NCBI GenBank assembly: GCA_028023455.1
Contig: JAQFVV010012434.1
Coordinates: forward strand, 3,354,928-3,418,927
Length of the DNA: 64,000 bases
Source of the DNA: Epiperipatus broadwayi
Taxonomy: Eukaryota; Onychophora; Udeonychophora; Euonychophora; Peripatidae
Direction: 5' to 3'
Of this stretch, positions 23,590 to 35,779 are shown in pieces. Position numbers and translations under genes: made by a program. Numbering within the stretch: position 1 is the first letter of the stretch; every line of letters starts with the position of its first letter. The notes below the pieces were generated by a model, which was given only the letters and a program-made list of their open reading frames with translations, searched no databases and was not told the origin of the DNA.

Positions 23590-23885
23590 TAGATTTCTAA
23601 CTATAAGATCTTTCCATTGACTCGTTGTAAATCGAAAGATTTCGCGAGTATTAATGTGTAATAAGAAATGTGGATGTAATCAGTGAAATATTGAATAGCT
23701 TCAGGCTCTCAGTTCTAACCGGTTCAGCTTCACCTATTTATATAGAAAGTAGGTTGAAGTAAAGAAGGGTTCCCCTCTTTTCTTCCAAAGAGAAAGCTTC
23801 TAGTTAAGACCTGTAGAGGTCCTTGCCTTGGTATTTTCAAGCGCACATGCTTAAAGGTTTAATGCCTTAGTAAATATTACTTAGA
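23590..23885 (+). mobile_element. Family E repeat, single unit
   Basis: Shares with 25500-25800 the segments tttctaactayaagatct, agaaattgtgga/agaaatgtggat, gaaagtaggttg and gagaggtcc/gtagaggtcc in the same order. Less AT-rich than the surroundings. It contains a nested hairpin at about 23621-23652: ACTCG pairs with CGAGT, and inside it AAATC pairs with GATTT around a GAAA loop. No protein. Function unknown. Confidence 0.65.
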
Positions 23886-25209
23886 CAGAGAGCTAAACAA
23901 ATAATATTTGTGACATATTTATTTCATAATTTTTTAAAAAGTATATACAATATATTACTCTTGATTACATGAAAATGAACAAATATTTAAATCTAATTTA
24001 TGCTTATTGTGTCTGTACTTCATCAAGGGGTTTTCTGATACCACAAAATCTGGATCTTAATTGCAAGTGTTAGCAATTTTATCACACTAAAACGGAAATA
24101 CTATTTACTGAGAACACAAATTTTGTACAGAAACTTTTATTTCTTAGATTATTATGATACACATCCTCTTTTGGATTTGTGGATGATCTATTTTTCACAA
24201 AAACAAAAATGAAAAAAAAAAAAAATTAATTACACTACAATAAAACTAAAATTATAATATGATCAATTTCAACTTTTGTTTTGATAAAAAAAAATTGATT
24301 TTCAAACTAGCTTTTTTATTTGTTTCCTAACAAGCAAACATGTAAAATTTTGTCTTTGATATATTGTTGCGAATAACACAAAACTTTTCCATTTTAAAAG
24401 TACGAGTTATAATAAATTAACAACTTAAAAATAATATTAATATCATTTATGTTCTTTATTACTTTTTACAATGTTTTTTAGAAGTAATAAAAAACATAAA
24501 TGATATTAATATTATATGAATTTGACAATGCACCAAGAATGATAAACTTAAAAGTAATGATTAAAATAAATTAATAAAATAAATGAAATGTCGTATATAT
24601 TTATGAGGTTTCTAAAATAAGTTGTATTTTACATAGCAAAAATATAAAATGAATAATATATAAGGGTGTGAAAAAACATATTTAAAAAAACTAGAAAACA
24701 AAAACAGATAAATAATAATAACTATAAATAAAAGTTTATGGAAATAAAAATGTTTATAGATTTGTTGTGAACACATCTAAGCATATCCTCAATAATGGAT
24801 TTATTTAACTATAAATTCTCTAGAAATAAACAGAAAACAATATAACTGATCAATTGAATAAAGAGCAAAGCAATAAATAACGAATGACATAATCAGAGTT
24901 ATCAAGTCATTTAGTCACTAAATGTGATGTTATTAGTGAAATCCCTATGAAAACAGTCAAACACAGCTTTACTTATAGAACAGAAATTTATCTATTTGAA
25001 AAACATTTTCTGAACTCTAACTTATGGAAACATTGTTCATCAAAATAGTCAAGCATTGTTGAAGCTCAGGTCAGGAACTTTCCAGCAATAAATAAATATC
25101 TAACATGTCATGAGGTAATCTACTACAATTGGGAATGTTACATTTTATTGAGAGGTAGCCATGGAATTTTTTTATCTAGCATGATTATAAACTCACTTGC
25201 TTTAGTGAG
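23886..25209. other. AT-rich non-coding stretch with a long hairpin
   Basis: Arms 24431-24463 and 24483-24514 (ataatattaatatcattta... and its complement) form a hairpin of about 32 pairs with a loop of about 20 bases. No gene recognised. Confidence 0.6.
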
Positions 25210-25835
25210 CTTTACTTATGTTGAACTTAATTGGTCATTGTATAAATTATTAATATATATATTTAAGGCTATAACCTTAATACTATGCACCTTGAGTGTT
25301 CAGTTTTCCACTAGAGGGACCTCTGCAAATCTTCACACAAGATTACAACTTTATAAAGATAAGAGCGGCCATTCTTATCTTCAACCTATTTTCTAATTAT
25401 ATAGGCAAATCTAAAGCATTTTGATTTGAAAGTGTAAAGCTGTTAAACTTTTCATCCATGCACTTAATAAATTAATGTTTACAACTTTACATTGTTTCAA
25501 AATATTTCTAACTACAAGATCTCAACATTAACTCATACTTCAGAAGACTTGGTGAACATTAGTGTTTAATAGAAATTGTGGACTTAATTAGTCAAGAGTT
25601 TAACAGCTTCACACTCTCAAATCAAAATGCTTTAGATTTGCCTATATAATTAGAAAGTAGGTTGGAGATAAGAGTGGCTACTCTTATCTTTATAAAGTTG
25701 TAATCTTATGTAAAGATTTGCAGAGGTCCCTCTAGTGGCAAACTGAACACTCAAAGCACATACTATTAAGGTTATAGCCTTAAATATATATATATATATA
25801 CTTACATGCTAACCATGCACTTAATAAATTAATAT
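25210..25835 (+). mobile_element. Family E foldback and partial dimer
   Basis: Arms of about 190 bp, 25253-25447 and 25600-25795, are reverse complements (the region around gcagaggtccctctagtgg appears in both). The segment catgcacttaataaattaat occurs at 25457 and 25814, a period of 357 bp, so the right half is also a head-to-tail partial dimer. The design equals that of families A-D, but no hammerhead core is visible. The open frame at 25148-25396 falls across the left arm and is not a gene. Confidence 0.7.
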
Positions 25836-27618
25836 TTATAAATTATCAATATAAATAGCTTTTAAAATTTCTGAAACTTTTATATCAGTTTATGTCAACT
25901 ATTTGTTTTATTTCTTGGTTTTACAACAATAAATCACATTAACATCAAACCAAAATTGTAAATAATTATAAGACTTATAATATTTTAGAAACTAAAAAAT
26001 ATTTAATCAATGGGTATATTTTGTAATGAAATTATTTATAAACATGTATATAAAATGATTAATTATTTGCATGAGTGGTTTAGTGGAGTAATAGAATAAT
26101 GTCCAGCTAAGAAAATTGTCAAAAATCTCAATTTGGTTACTAAAATGAATCTATTGTGTTTATCCAAACATTATGGTATTTGAATAATCCATAATTTATT
26201 TTTAAACATTCATTTTCTTTTTGAATATTTAAATTTTTCTGCAGATGAACTCATAGCATGAAAATTATTTTTCTGTTATTTTTATAAAACCCAACTGAAG
26301 TTTTTCAATTAACTTTATTTGAAAATATGGCTATTAATTTTCTAAATAAATTCACAGAACAAAACCCATTCAGTATCAATACTAAAAAAAATCAAGTGTA
26401 ATTGTATGGGCGTTCTTAAAAAGTTGAACACTGAGAATGCCAGAATTGAAATTGATCTGAGAATTCTGGTCTGTCATGTTACCAGAGCACTAAACCACAC
26501 AGCAACGTGAAGTTACAAAAAGTGTGGGGTAATTTATCTTAGATCAGCAATCTACAAAATTTAAATAAAAATCATAGAAAAGTAAATGCTAAAATTAAAA
26601 TCAGAAAATTTTTAAATCACTGGAGTCTGTAAAGATTATATATATAATGCTGAAAATCATTGTTCATGGAACTTTTCCAATGAATACAGAATATGAGAAA
26701 CAAAAATTAGATTAAGAATTTTTTATATAAAATAATTAATAAATCAAAATGTAACAAAAAGATAAAAATAGAAATGGAAGTATTTATTTTATGAAAAGTG
26801 AAACATTCTAATTAGTTTTATTAATAGAAAGATTTGATGAGTCAATTTATTTGTTATTATGCTACATAGATCATAAACTTGTGGGATAGTATCCAATTTG
26901 GCCAGTGCTATTAAATACTTAACATTATCTTAATGTAGATCATGATGACATCAAGCCAGAGATACTTCTGGTTTATGAGCATGAAATGGTAATAAATTAT
27001 TAGAATTAGAATTTATTAGTCTTTCTATCAAAATGAAAGGAAAAAACATTACTATCTGGTTAGCATTATCAAAAACAGTGTAGTGTGCTTTTTTTTAATG
27101 TTAAGTTTTATTTAATATATTTTAAGTTTTTCAAAAAATATCTCCATATATAATAACTCTTTATGTTTAAAATACAAATTCTTTAAGGTAGATATTCATT
27201 AAAAATAATAGAGATCATTAAAGATGTTGCTTAAAACAAAATCTAAATCATAGTATAATAGCTATTTGAATTTCCATTACTAGATAATAAAGTCTGCTAA
27301 GTGGGAACATAATATTATATTTGCAAATGTTATCTGTAAGATACTTTATATGCTTAACATATGTAAGAATAAATTGTCAAATATATTGTTTTTAAATGTC
27401 TTTTATCTCTGAGAAAATTTGCTTTAATATATGGATTTATATATATATATATATACACACCTGATCAATTACAAATATATATTGAGCATATTAAAAAATT
27501 TATTGTATACATTCATATTTATTGCTTTTTATGTGTGTCCATAGATATTGTGTATTGTAGTAAAGTTAAGAGAGTGGCAAACAATAACAAACTGTCAAAG
27601 ATGATGATTAAGTATTAG
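25836..27618. other. AT-rich non-coding stretch
   Basis: Nothing recognised; an AT/AC microsatellite lies at about 27437-27461. Confidence 0.6.
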
Positions 27619-27760
27619 TACTTGAATGTAGTTTTTTTCCCATATGTCATAGCATCGGCCAGGAGGTGAACCCACAACCATCTGCAACCATCTACTTGCT
27701 TGCCAGGTGGCTGTGCTGACCTCTCGGCTAACAATGCTTGACTACTACTTGAATGTAGTT
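27619..27760 (-). mobile_element. tRNA-derived SINE (family G), 15-bp target-site duplication
   Basis: TACTTGAATGTAGTT flanks the element at 27619-27633 and 27746-27760, a perfect 15-bp duplication. On the minus strand the 112-bp body starts gtagtcaagcattg, contains an exact A-box (TAGCCGAGAGG) and a good B-box (GGTTCACCTCC), continues ccgatgctatgacat and ends in an A-rich tail. Two more copies lie at 40233 and 44887. The body is tRNA-like with the insertion polarity of LINE-mobilised SINEs. The A-box resembles a tRNA with a long arm (Ser/Leu type), but I do not assign the parent. Confidence 0.85.
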
Positions 27761-27893
27761 CTCTTGCCTTTAATCAGAAATCTTAATATAATTATTTACA
27801 TGCTATAAAAGTTATTTATGGATTTGCAATAAATTTATATATACCCTATAAAACCAAAATAAAATCAATATATACATATTAATAACTCAATTG

Positions 27894-28116
27894 TGTTAGA
27901 TGTAAATAGAGGGGGTTTGGTGAATGTTGGTTCAGCATGAAATATATATATTGGAGATCATTTATCTTTTTCACATTATGTGGTCATGTGTATAGGATGT
28001 ATAAGATGAAGTGAATGACTAATGGGAAACTGCAAGTCTGGGTTCAAACCCCTCTAATTACATCTAGCTTAAAAGTATAATATTATACTTGTATTTGAAT
28101 GTTAGATGTAAATAGA
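27894..28116 (+). mobile_element. Family A, 5'-truncated insertion with 17-bp target-site duplication
   Basis: TGTTAGATGTAAATAGA is repeated exactly at 27894-27910 and 28100-28116, bracketing 189 bp. The insert begins inside the ribozyme core (only TGA of CTGATGA remains), then keeps stem II (one change), GAAA, the AT stem III, TTGG and GATC, followed by the tRNA-like part with GGGTTCAAACCCC near 28040, and the 3' end ttacatctagctt. This simple 5'-truncated, non-inverted copy with a perfect duplication is strong proof that family A moves by target-primed reverse transcription. Confidence 0.9.
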
Positions 28117-28592
28117 TATTTTCTCTATATTGATTTCACAATATGTTCTGCACATTATCATGTGCAAACTTTATGGATTTTTTTCATCAAATCAACAGCA
28201 ATTCAGTTATGCCACTTATCCATACAGGCAGATTTTTGATAAAAATATATAATGAATACTAATATTAATTTTATTTTTCAAAAGAGTAGTACCTCACCAC
28301 ATTTTGAGCATAAAGTATATGCTAATACCTGAACAATTTAGTCAACAAGGAATTGTATAGATCTACAAGTAACACAGATCAGAAACTTTTATGATGATTT
28401 CCTTATTCACAAGATATAATATCCATTGAAACTTTCTGCCAGACTTTTTAATATTATATTGGTTAAAGGTAGGCTAAGATGGTTATTAAATAGATCATCT
28501 CTATTAAGAAACAGTAAAGAAGAAGATAATTTTTTTATTAGCTTAGCTAAACATCAGATGCCTAAAGTTTGTATTTTTTTTTTAAAATTAAT
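28117..28592. other. AT-rich non-coding stretch
   Basis: Nothing recognised. Confidence 0.6.
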
Positions 28593-28905
28593 CTAGCCAT
28601 TATCCATTCCACCAAGATGATCTTATATTGAAGTGCAATTTGAGGATATGATTGGCTATTTGTTAGTCTGCTTTCAGAACAGGTTATCTTTACCTGTTTA
28701 ATGAGGTTTATTTAAACTTCTTTGTATTAATAATTTTACTCTCTGCAGTTAAGTTGCAATGTTTGATGTCTATATAAAGCTATTAGGCTATAGATAAGGG
28801 TGGATTTCTACCTTTGTTGATTAATGTAGGGTCCTAGATAACAGATTGTGTTTGTTGATTGTTTATGATATTGTTTACATGTTGACTGCTTTCATATATA
28901 TATAT
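28593..28905 (-). mobile_element. Family C repeat, single reversed copy
   Basis: Reverse orientation relative to the array at 63030-64000: it reads attagtctgctttcagaacagg, then tttatttaaacttctttgtat, then ataagggtggatttctacctt, then gtttgttgattgtt. All are in the order expected from the other copies. Diverged. Immediately followed by an RTE relic. Confidence 0.65.
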
Positions 28906-28944
28906 AGTAAGAGTTATTAAATGAATATAAGAATATAGGAACAA

Positions 28945-29545
28945 AAATAAATATTAAAAAGACTAAAGAAATGTTCAATGGATTTCTCAGAAAAATATAA
29001 AGATTCATAACAATGAATGAGAATAAGTTGACAATTACATATATATTAGATTACATATATATACAGATGAAAACATAATGGATAAAATGAATCAGAGAAT
29101 TAAACTTGAATGGAATATTTTGGTAAAAAATAACTTAATATTAAAAGGAAATATGCCTAAGTATTTGAAAAGATAAGTTTTAATAGATCTGTTTTATCAG
29201 TTTTTATTTATGGAGATGAGGATTGGAGACTTAAAATAAGAGCAATATAGAGATTTTAGAATATTCAATAAAATATGAAAAAATATATGTTGGGAATACT
29301 AAGAATGGATTGAAAGCAAAGTATTTGAAAGAACAAACAGATATTATTAATAAAGATTGAAATTAAGCCCGAGCTGAACATATTGCTAAAAGTGATAATA
29401 ATAGATGGAGTGTTGAAAAAGACAACGTACAGGAAAGATGGATGAAATAAAAAAGTTTGTTAGAATGATTTGGAGAAGCTGTAGAACCTGGATTAAATTT
29501 GAGTATCTAAATGATGCAATGGAAAGATAATATTTGATGTTAATG
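28945..29545 (+). pseudogene. RTE-type LINE relic, C-terminal half
   Basis: With frame jumps, the plus strand reads INIKKTKEMFNGFLRKI, TMNENKL, MKRIKLEWNIF-like, MPKYLKR, GDEDWR, LGILRMD-like, then EIK...ARAEHIAKSDNNRWS and QERWMK. These follow the order of the thumb and C-terminal region of RTE/BovB-like elements (xKTKxM, NKLEQVxxFVYLG, INxRIKLGW, AGHIARRxDNRW, RWxDEI). Numerous stops and frameshifts, so a dead copy. Confidence 0.7.
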
Positions 29546-30799
29546 GTGCCACATAATTTCAATTACACAATTCAGTTAATTTAAATTTTGCAATTATTTG
29601 TGATTTATTTAAATATACGTTTTTATATAACTATGACAGATTAAAATTAAGATGAATTGTCTTTTTCTGATTATTTCTATGCAATTAATTATAAATAAAT
29701 AGCATTGCGGTTGAATTGGATTGATTTATCAATATGTAAGATAGTTCTTTGCATATTTTTCCCGGTTGGGTTAAGTTTTAAATATATATGTCCAGTGTAC
29801 TGGCATCTTTATCAGACTGCCTCCTCCTCCAACATGATTTATCTAGGTTACTTTAATTTTATACAAATGACAAGTTTGACAACTGATGTTATTCAAGCCA
29901 AATCTCAAATCAAACGTGGATGTAAACAAATGCTCTTTTCAATGTGGCCAAACATCAAACTTCACCAGATCGAAATAATTTCTACTCATTTTAAACCATT
30001 ATGGATTTTTACATAAATGGGAATTTTACATGCGCTGGATAGTCTAATAAAGAATCTAATATATTGTTTATAACAATGTTCATTGTATTGTTTATATTAT
30101 ATAACTTTAATAGAGGTTTTGAATTGTAGATTATCTCGTGCGCTCTCACACACATACAAATGACAGCAAATATATAAAGGTTTACGTTATTATTTACAGA
30201 ATTATTTTATTAAAAGTAAATTACCTTTATATCAAAAATATATTGAGTTGAACAATTTTGTCGATTAATCATTTGTTTATTAAGAGATTGAGAGAAGATC
30301 TATTATTTGATTGCAAAGTTTAGTCTCATAAAGTTTGAATCACTCCGGAAGAATAATCAGCTATCATTTTTATCATTTTACTAGACTAATTTATATAGAT
30401 TCAGTTTTATTTAATTAAAATAAAATCAATGTTTGATTATAGCTATATATATAAATTTGTTTGTAATTATTATATTATGTCGTTAAAAACAAATTATTTA
30501 AGAGTCATATAAAGTAAAAAAAAAAAATCTTTACCACTAAGATTTTTTTAAAATTAAAGGCGGTTTGTTAATGCAGGTATCTATTGTAGGGGTAAGTTTT
30601 CTATCTAGAAGGCATGTGATGAGATAACTAGACAGTTGATAATATTATAATCAACCAATAAGATTTTATCATTATTTCTTAACAACTGCTTCGTGTTATT
30701 TATTTTAATTATATGTTGAACTATTTTCATTCTAGAAAAATTCAAACCTTATTTATACTTTCTAAAATATATTCAACTGTTAGCAAATATTTGTCTACC
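29546..30799. other. AT-rich stretch holding an unassigned 103-codon frame
   Basis: The frame at 29705-30016 is longer than chance frames around it and starts without ATG context worth noting. Its product (cysteine- and hydrophobic-rich start, no motif) is not known to me. I consider it unproven. Confidence 0.3.
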
Positions 30800-30912
30800 T
30801 TCTTCAGATATTGCTAGCAAGGGAAATGAACTAGTGACCTCCACATTTTTAACTATTTAATTAAGGTGACGCTCTAATCAATTAGGTTATTCTGTGAAAG
30901 CAATATCTGAAA
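30800..30912 (-). mobile_element. tRNA-like SINE relic with terminal inverted repeat
   Basis: On the minus strand: taacctaattgattagagcg resembles a tRNA A-box/D-arm (TAGCxxAGTTGGTTAGAGC), and GTTCATTTCCC about 50 bases on resembles a B-box. The ends are inverted repeats of each other (TTCAGATATTGCT near the right edge and AGCAATATCTGAA near the left edge on this strand), which pair like an extended acceptor stem. Different from family G. No direct target duplication seen. Confidence 0.5.
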
Positions 30913-33900
30913 AAAAGAAACTAAAATAATACGACTTAAAACATTGTCTTCTCTATAATAATCTGTTACTAATAGTTGAATGGATTTAGAAGATATCAAT
31001 ACAATTTTAATTTTTTAAAAAATATTAAAGATTTCAAATATATAGTGGAAATAGTCCAATACGCTGTCATCACAAACTTTAAGACAGTCATCAGTGTATT
31101 TTCGTATCTCAATATTTAAAGCTATATCATAAAGTTTAATGATCCATTTAGAGAAAGTAAAGCAAGTAATTAGCATTCTCACTTTGAATTTGAATGCATT
31201 AATTACAGAATGTTTTGAGACTGAATTTAATAAAAATCCTTCACGTTAAAAATTGCCAGATTGAGTTTGGTAATTATATAGAGTAAAGCATTTGACAATA
31301 TAATAATGTTGTATTTCTTAAATATGTTCTGATAAAATTCTTGGCTAAATAAGATAGAAATCTCGTAATATTAATAAAATATTAATTTAATATTTTATAG
31401 TTTGACTAAAGAAAAAACATCTTAATGTTGTTTATTTCTCTATGGATGAACTATATCGATTTTAAGCCGAAGTTGTCATTCTGATTGAAATATTTGGGGC
31501 AAAATCAGATAATTGAATAGTTTAATAGAATCAGCATCAAACTATATTATGGTACCCAGATTTAAGATCAGCTATAAAAGTTAAGATTAAATTGTATGTA
31601 AATGTTTATGAAAAGCTTGTTAAACTAGATTACTTTAATAAAATCCTTCTTGGCATGTTTTAAGTATGCTAATTAAGTAAACTAGGATAAAGTAGTTCCA
31701 CAGAATAGAACTAAAGTATTTAGCACACTAGTTTAATTTTAAGATTAATATTATTTTAATAAGTGTTATGAATGTGTCTTTACAAGCACACAAGTGCAAT
31801 ACACCTTACTATGTTTCTTTGTAAATGGGCTTCTGGTGAAATGCAATCCCATTATTATTAGTTCGGACAACTTTTCTAGAACTGGAACATGAGGATCTAT
31901 AACCATATTTTCAGCTGTTCTTATCTCCTGAACTAAATGTTTTTTTATATTTTATGACAGCAAGTCATACGGTCCAAGGAAACCAAGTACTTGGTACTGA
32001 ATCCGATGACTAATAATACATTCAGGCCACAATCTTTATTTAGTTAAAGTAGTCTTAGTATCAGAAGTTTTGCTACAAACACCAGTTCATCACTCCATAT
32101 TATTATTCAGTTCAACATTGATCTGAGCATTAAATCTAGTTTGTATAATAATTTGCATAGGGAGCACAGTATTGCTTATTATATATAAGTTAATCAAAAT
32201 CAATTATATTTTGTCAATTAGCATTCTTATAAGATTTAACTCATAGCAAACCCAGAAAAGATGGTATACCATATTCAAGCACGATTATAAACTGCAGATA
32301 TTAATTGTAATAACCTTAAAGTTAAATGATTAAAGTGCATCATAAAAGATGAGACCTTGTATCTAACTCAGCTCATTATTGTAAGACACCTGTGAGTGTA
32401 AAAGCCCAATACACTTTGTTTTTGTACTAATAATTTATCATTTAATAATTAAAAGATATTAAACTTATAATAATGTTTAGTGTGTTATTCACAATGCATC
32501 CCAAATCTTATCCAAATCTATTCCATTTTTGTGTTAATTATTAATATATGCATTATCTCAGCAAGCCATGTGTGTGTGTGTGTGTGTGTGTGTGTATTTA
32601 TTTAGTTAATTGTTAATTTATTGATTAATTCTTGAGTCTCATACTCCACCCTGTGCTACTGCCAGCTCACAAACTAAATGAGACCAAGTGTAACCTCATA
32701 GATGCCATTCTTAGATTAGTAAATTTCAAAGCATTGGTAAAGAAATTGAGGTGTGATTTGATTCGAGGTCTCAACTCTTCATCGAAATCAGCTTTGGGAT
32801 AAGTTTCCAAAGCTCTGGATTTTGTTGCATGAATGTGCAAATATGACTATTGCAATATATATATTGTAGTATTATATTTTGGTACCAATTCATCATAATC
32901 TGCAAAGTATGAATTGTTCAAAAATTTTCTTGATTATGTATTTCACAATAGATAGAAAATTAAGTGACAGTTGTAAAATCAAAGGTAAACTTCCATAAAG
33001 GTAACATACAAGGGGATAATCATTTTTATTTTATTTTTAGATTAAATATTAATTTTTGAATATTTTCAAATATTAAATATCACATTTTTTATAACAATTA
33101 AACAAACAATTAGTGAATTGTTTTAGTGATGGCTATAAGTCCAGGTACACATAAAATAGTGTTTATGAATAAACAGTAAGTGAAGTCATAAGTAATCAAA
33201 CTATATTAAAGTGGAAAATTTACAACAAATTCAAAATGAATAAATTGTCAATTAAATCAACATAAGTGCTTGTAATCAGAAATATATAAAATTTTTATTA
33301 CATTTGTGTATAAATGTGTGGGGTGCGTGTATAAATAATATTCACAAAATTAGAAAAATGTGCTAGAAAGAGTAATCAAAAAATTGCCAAAATCTTAGAT
33401 AATTAAATGTTTCGATTTAATAAATATTTATAAAATAACAGAGTATAAAATATAATGAAATGATTGATATTAAAAGATTAATAAAATTGTATTGATTTAA
33501 TAATATTTATTGACAAATATTTATTGCTCTAATAAGGTATGTTAATATATAAATGAATGCATTTCATATGTTTGTTTATTATAAATTGATGTTAAACATT
33601 ATTATTTTTTCTATTTCAAAATGAATATACATTCCTGTCAATTATGAAAAAGATCATAGGATCTCATCTGATTATTTATAACAATTTGGAGACATTCCAG
33701 AAATCAATGACAAGGAGAGATGCATTTGTGGAAAATATTTGATGTCATAGGAGAAAACCTAAAACTACTGGAAAATTAAAATGAGAGGTCAATCTACAAA
33801 ATTTTCAATGTAGTGTAAGATCAGATATGTTTTTATCCAAAATCATCACTTTTGTATCTACCTACTTGAGGATTATGGGATAAAAACATTATCTGGGAGT

Positions 33901-35462
33901 CTGTCTTTAACATGGTCATGATTCTATTCCATTTCAATAGCTGGAATATGTTAAACTAAAATATAAAAGAAAAAACAACAAATTTTTTTAAAAAAAAATT
34001 TCAATCACAAAAATGTGAAATTTGTGATAATGAAATTCTAGAATATCTGACTAAATTTGTTTCAAGGAATAAACAACTAAATTATGTTTATCCAATTTTA
34101 AAGGAATATGCTTTTAATTTGTGTTCCATTAAAATTTTGAGTTATTATTCTATGATCTTATCCAGTAAAGGAAGCATTTGGTGAAGGGTTATGGAAGTGC
34201 CTCATATATAAATGAATAAATCATATTTTTCTATGGCATAGAAATAATTAATATTTTTTTAAAAACATCATAAGCATGAAAGTGGCATAGTGATCAGAGT
34301 ATTTGTTTTGAAAAAAATGGATTAATTTGTTTGTAATGATTTTAATCTTCAGTAAACTTGAATAATAATCCTACAAATTGTTAAATTTGCTCTCATTTGT
34401 GAGTATTATTGATAAATTTGGGAATGTTTGATATTTCATTGCTATGAAAACTATATAAACAATGTATTATTTGTTTATGTTTTAAGTAATAGGTTAATAA
34501 ATTATTAGAGAAGTAAATATACTAAATATGACCATATAGCTCTGTTGGAAATTCAGATAGTGTATTTTATATTCAATATTTCAGGATATAGTGTGACAGA
34601 TAAGTGAGAATGAATACATATTATATCTTTGTTGGTGGAGAGAGATTGCATTTTTTAATCATTATTTTAAATTTATTTAAAAATATAAATATTAAGTTAT
34701 ATTTCATCATTTGTTATACATTTTAAAGTCCCTTTCTAGATCTAAATTTGAGTAAAAACTATTTAGAATAAGTAGTAAATTTTTCAGAATAAAGTTTATT
34801 TATATTTGGTTCACCAAATATCAGGTGTTAAAATATATGCTAGAAATTACTTTAAAATTACATGTTGAGATTTGCTGTTGTGATATAATTTATATGAAAG
34901 TTTCACTAGCATGGTAAAAAGTATTAAAATACTTTAGTGCATAGGTTGTATTTAAACTTAAGTGGATAAAGAAAGTAACAAATGTGTAAGTATTAAATTT
35001 ATAGTTTTGAGACACTTAATTTGATTATATGCTCAAAGTAAAAGTGGAATAAAACATTGCAATCCACCCCCAACAACAAATATGTTGTATTATTACACAT
35101 ACCATGAGTTTATACATCAAATGTAGATAAAATCAATACATCATATATACCTTTAAAAGAACTAAAAACATTTATCTTTAATATTTGTTGTTCTATGGAG
35201 ATTGTTCATATTGACAACAAATATTAAAGATAGATTTGTATTTTATTATTATTATATTGTTTTGTTATTTACATGAAATAAACAGTTTTGTTAAATTATA
35301 TGGTATTATTCTTTAATCCTCATTTTGATAGCATTTAACTTCAGGTTAAGATATTACACTACTGGTTTATTTAAGGTTACATAAATATTTTTATAATATT
35401 TGCTATTTGAATCCAATAAGATAAAAGTAGAATGCATAAATAAAAATTCCTGATACATATAT
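30913..35462. other. AT-rich stretch with GT microsatellite and a small hairpin
   Basis: A (TG)n run lies at about 32569-32595. It is followed by an island of more balanced composition (about 32640-32830) with no readable protein. A 14-bp palindrome ACCAAGTACTTGGT lies near 31990. A hairpin has 19-bp arms at 35173-35191 and 35214-35232. No gene recognised. Confidence 0.5.
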
Positions 35463-35779
35463 TTATTTTGATATTACATGACCTACCACTCTCCACTCTA
35501 TCTCATAACACTGATACACCCAAGCACATATATGTTGAAAAGATAAATAATCATCAATATCCGTATTTCATGCTAAACCAGAAATTATCAGTTGGTCCAG
35601 ATTATCATCTCCACACATATATGCTATAAGTGCTCAGATATATATTAAGATAACCAATCTTCATACTTTAATGGACAGGCTTCAATCTACTCCACACTCC
35701 AACTCTTCAACCACTATATATTACATATATAGACACAGGTATATAATAAGCCTGTGTTTCAGTTATTATCTTGATATTA
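35463..35779 (+). mobile_element. Family A element with 5' inversion and 14-bp target-site duplication
   Basis: TTATTTTGATATTA (35463-35476) and TTATCTTGATATTA (35766-35779) differ at one base. Within, 35477-35709 is the unit in minus orientation and 35710-35765 is the sense 3' end (ttacatatatagacacagg...aagcctgtg). The ribozyme at 35549-35606 (minus) is complete except for one core change (CTGATAA for CTGATGA). Stem I, GAAA, stem III and the ATA cleavage site remain. The open frame at 35671 overlaps the junction and is not a gene. Confidence 0.85.
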
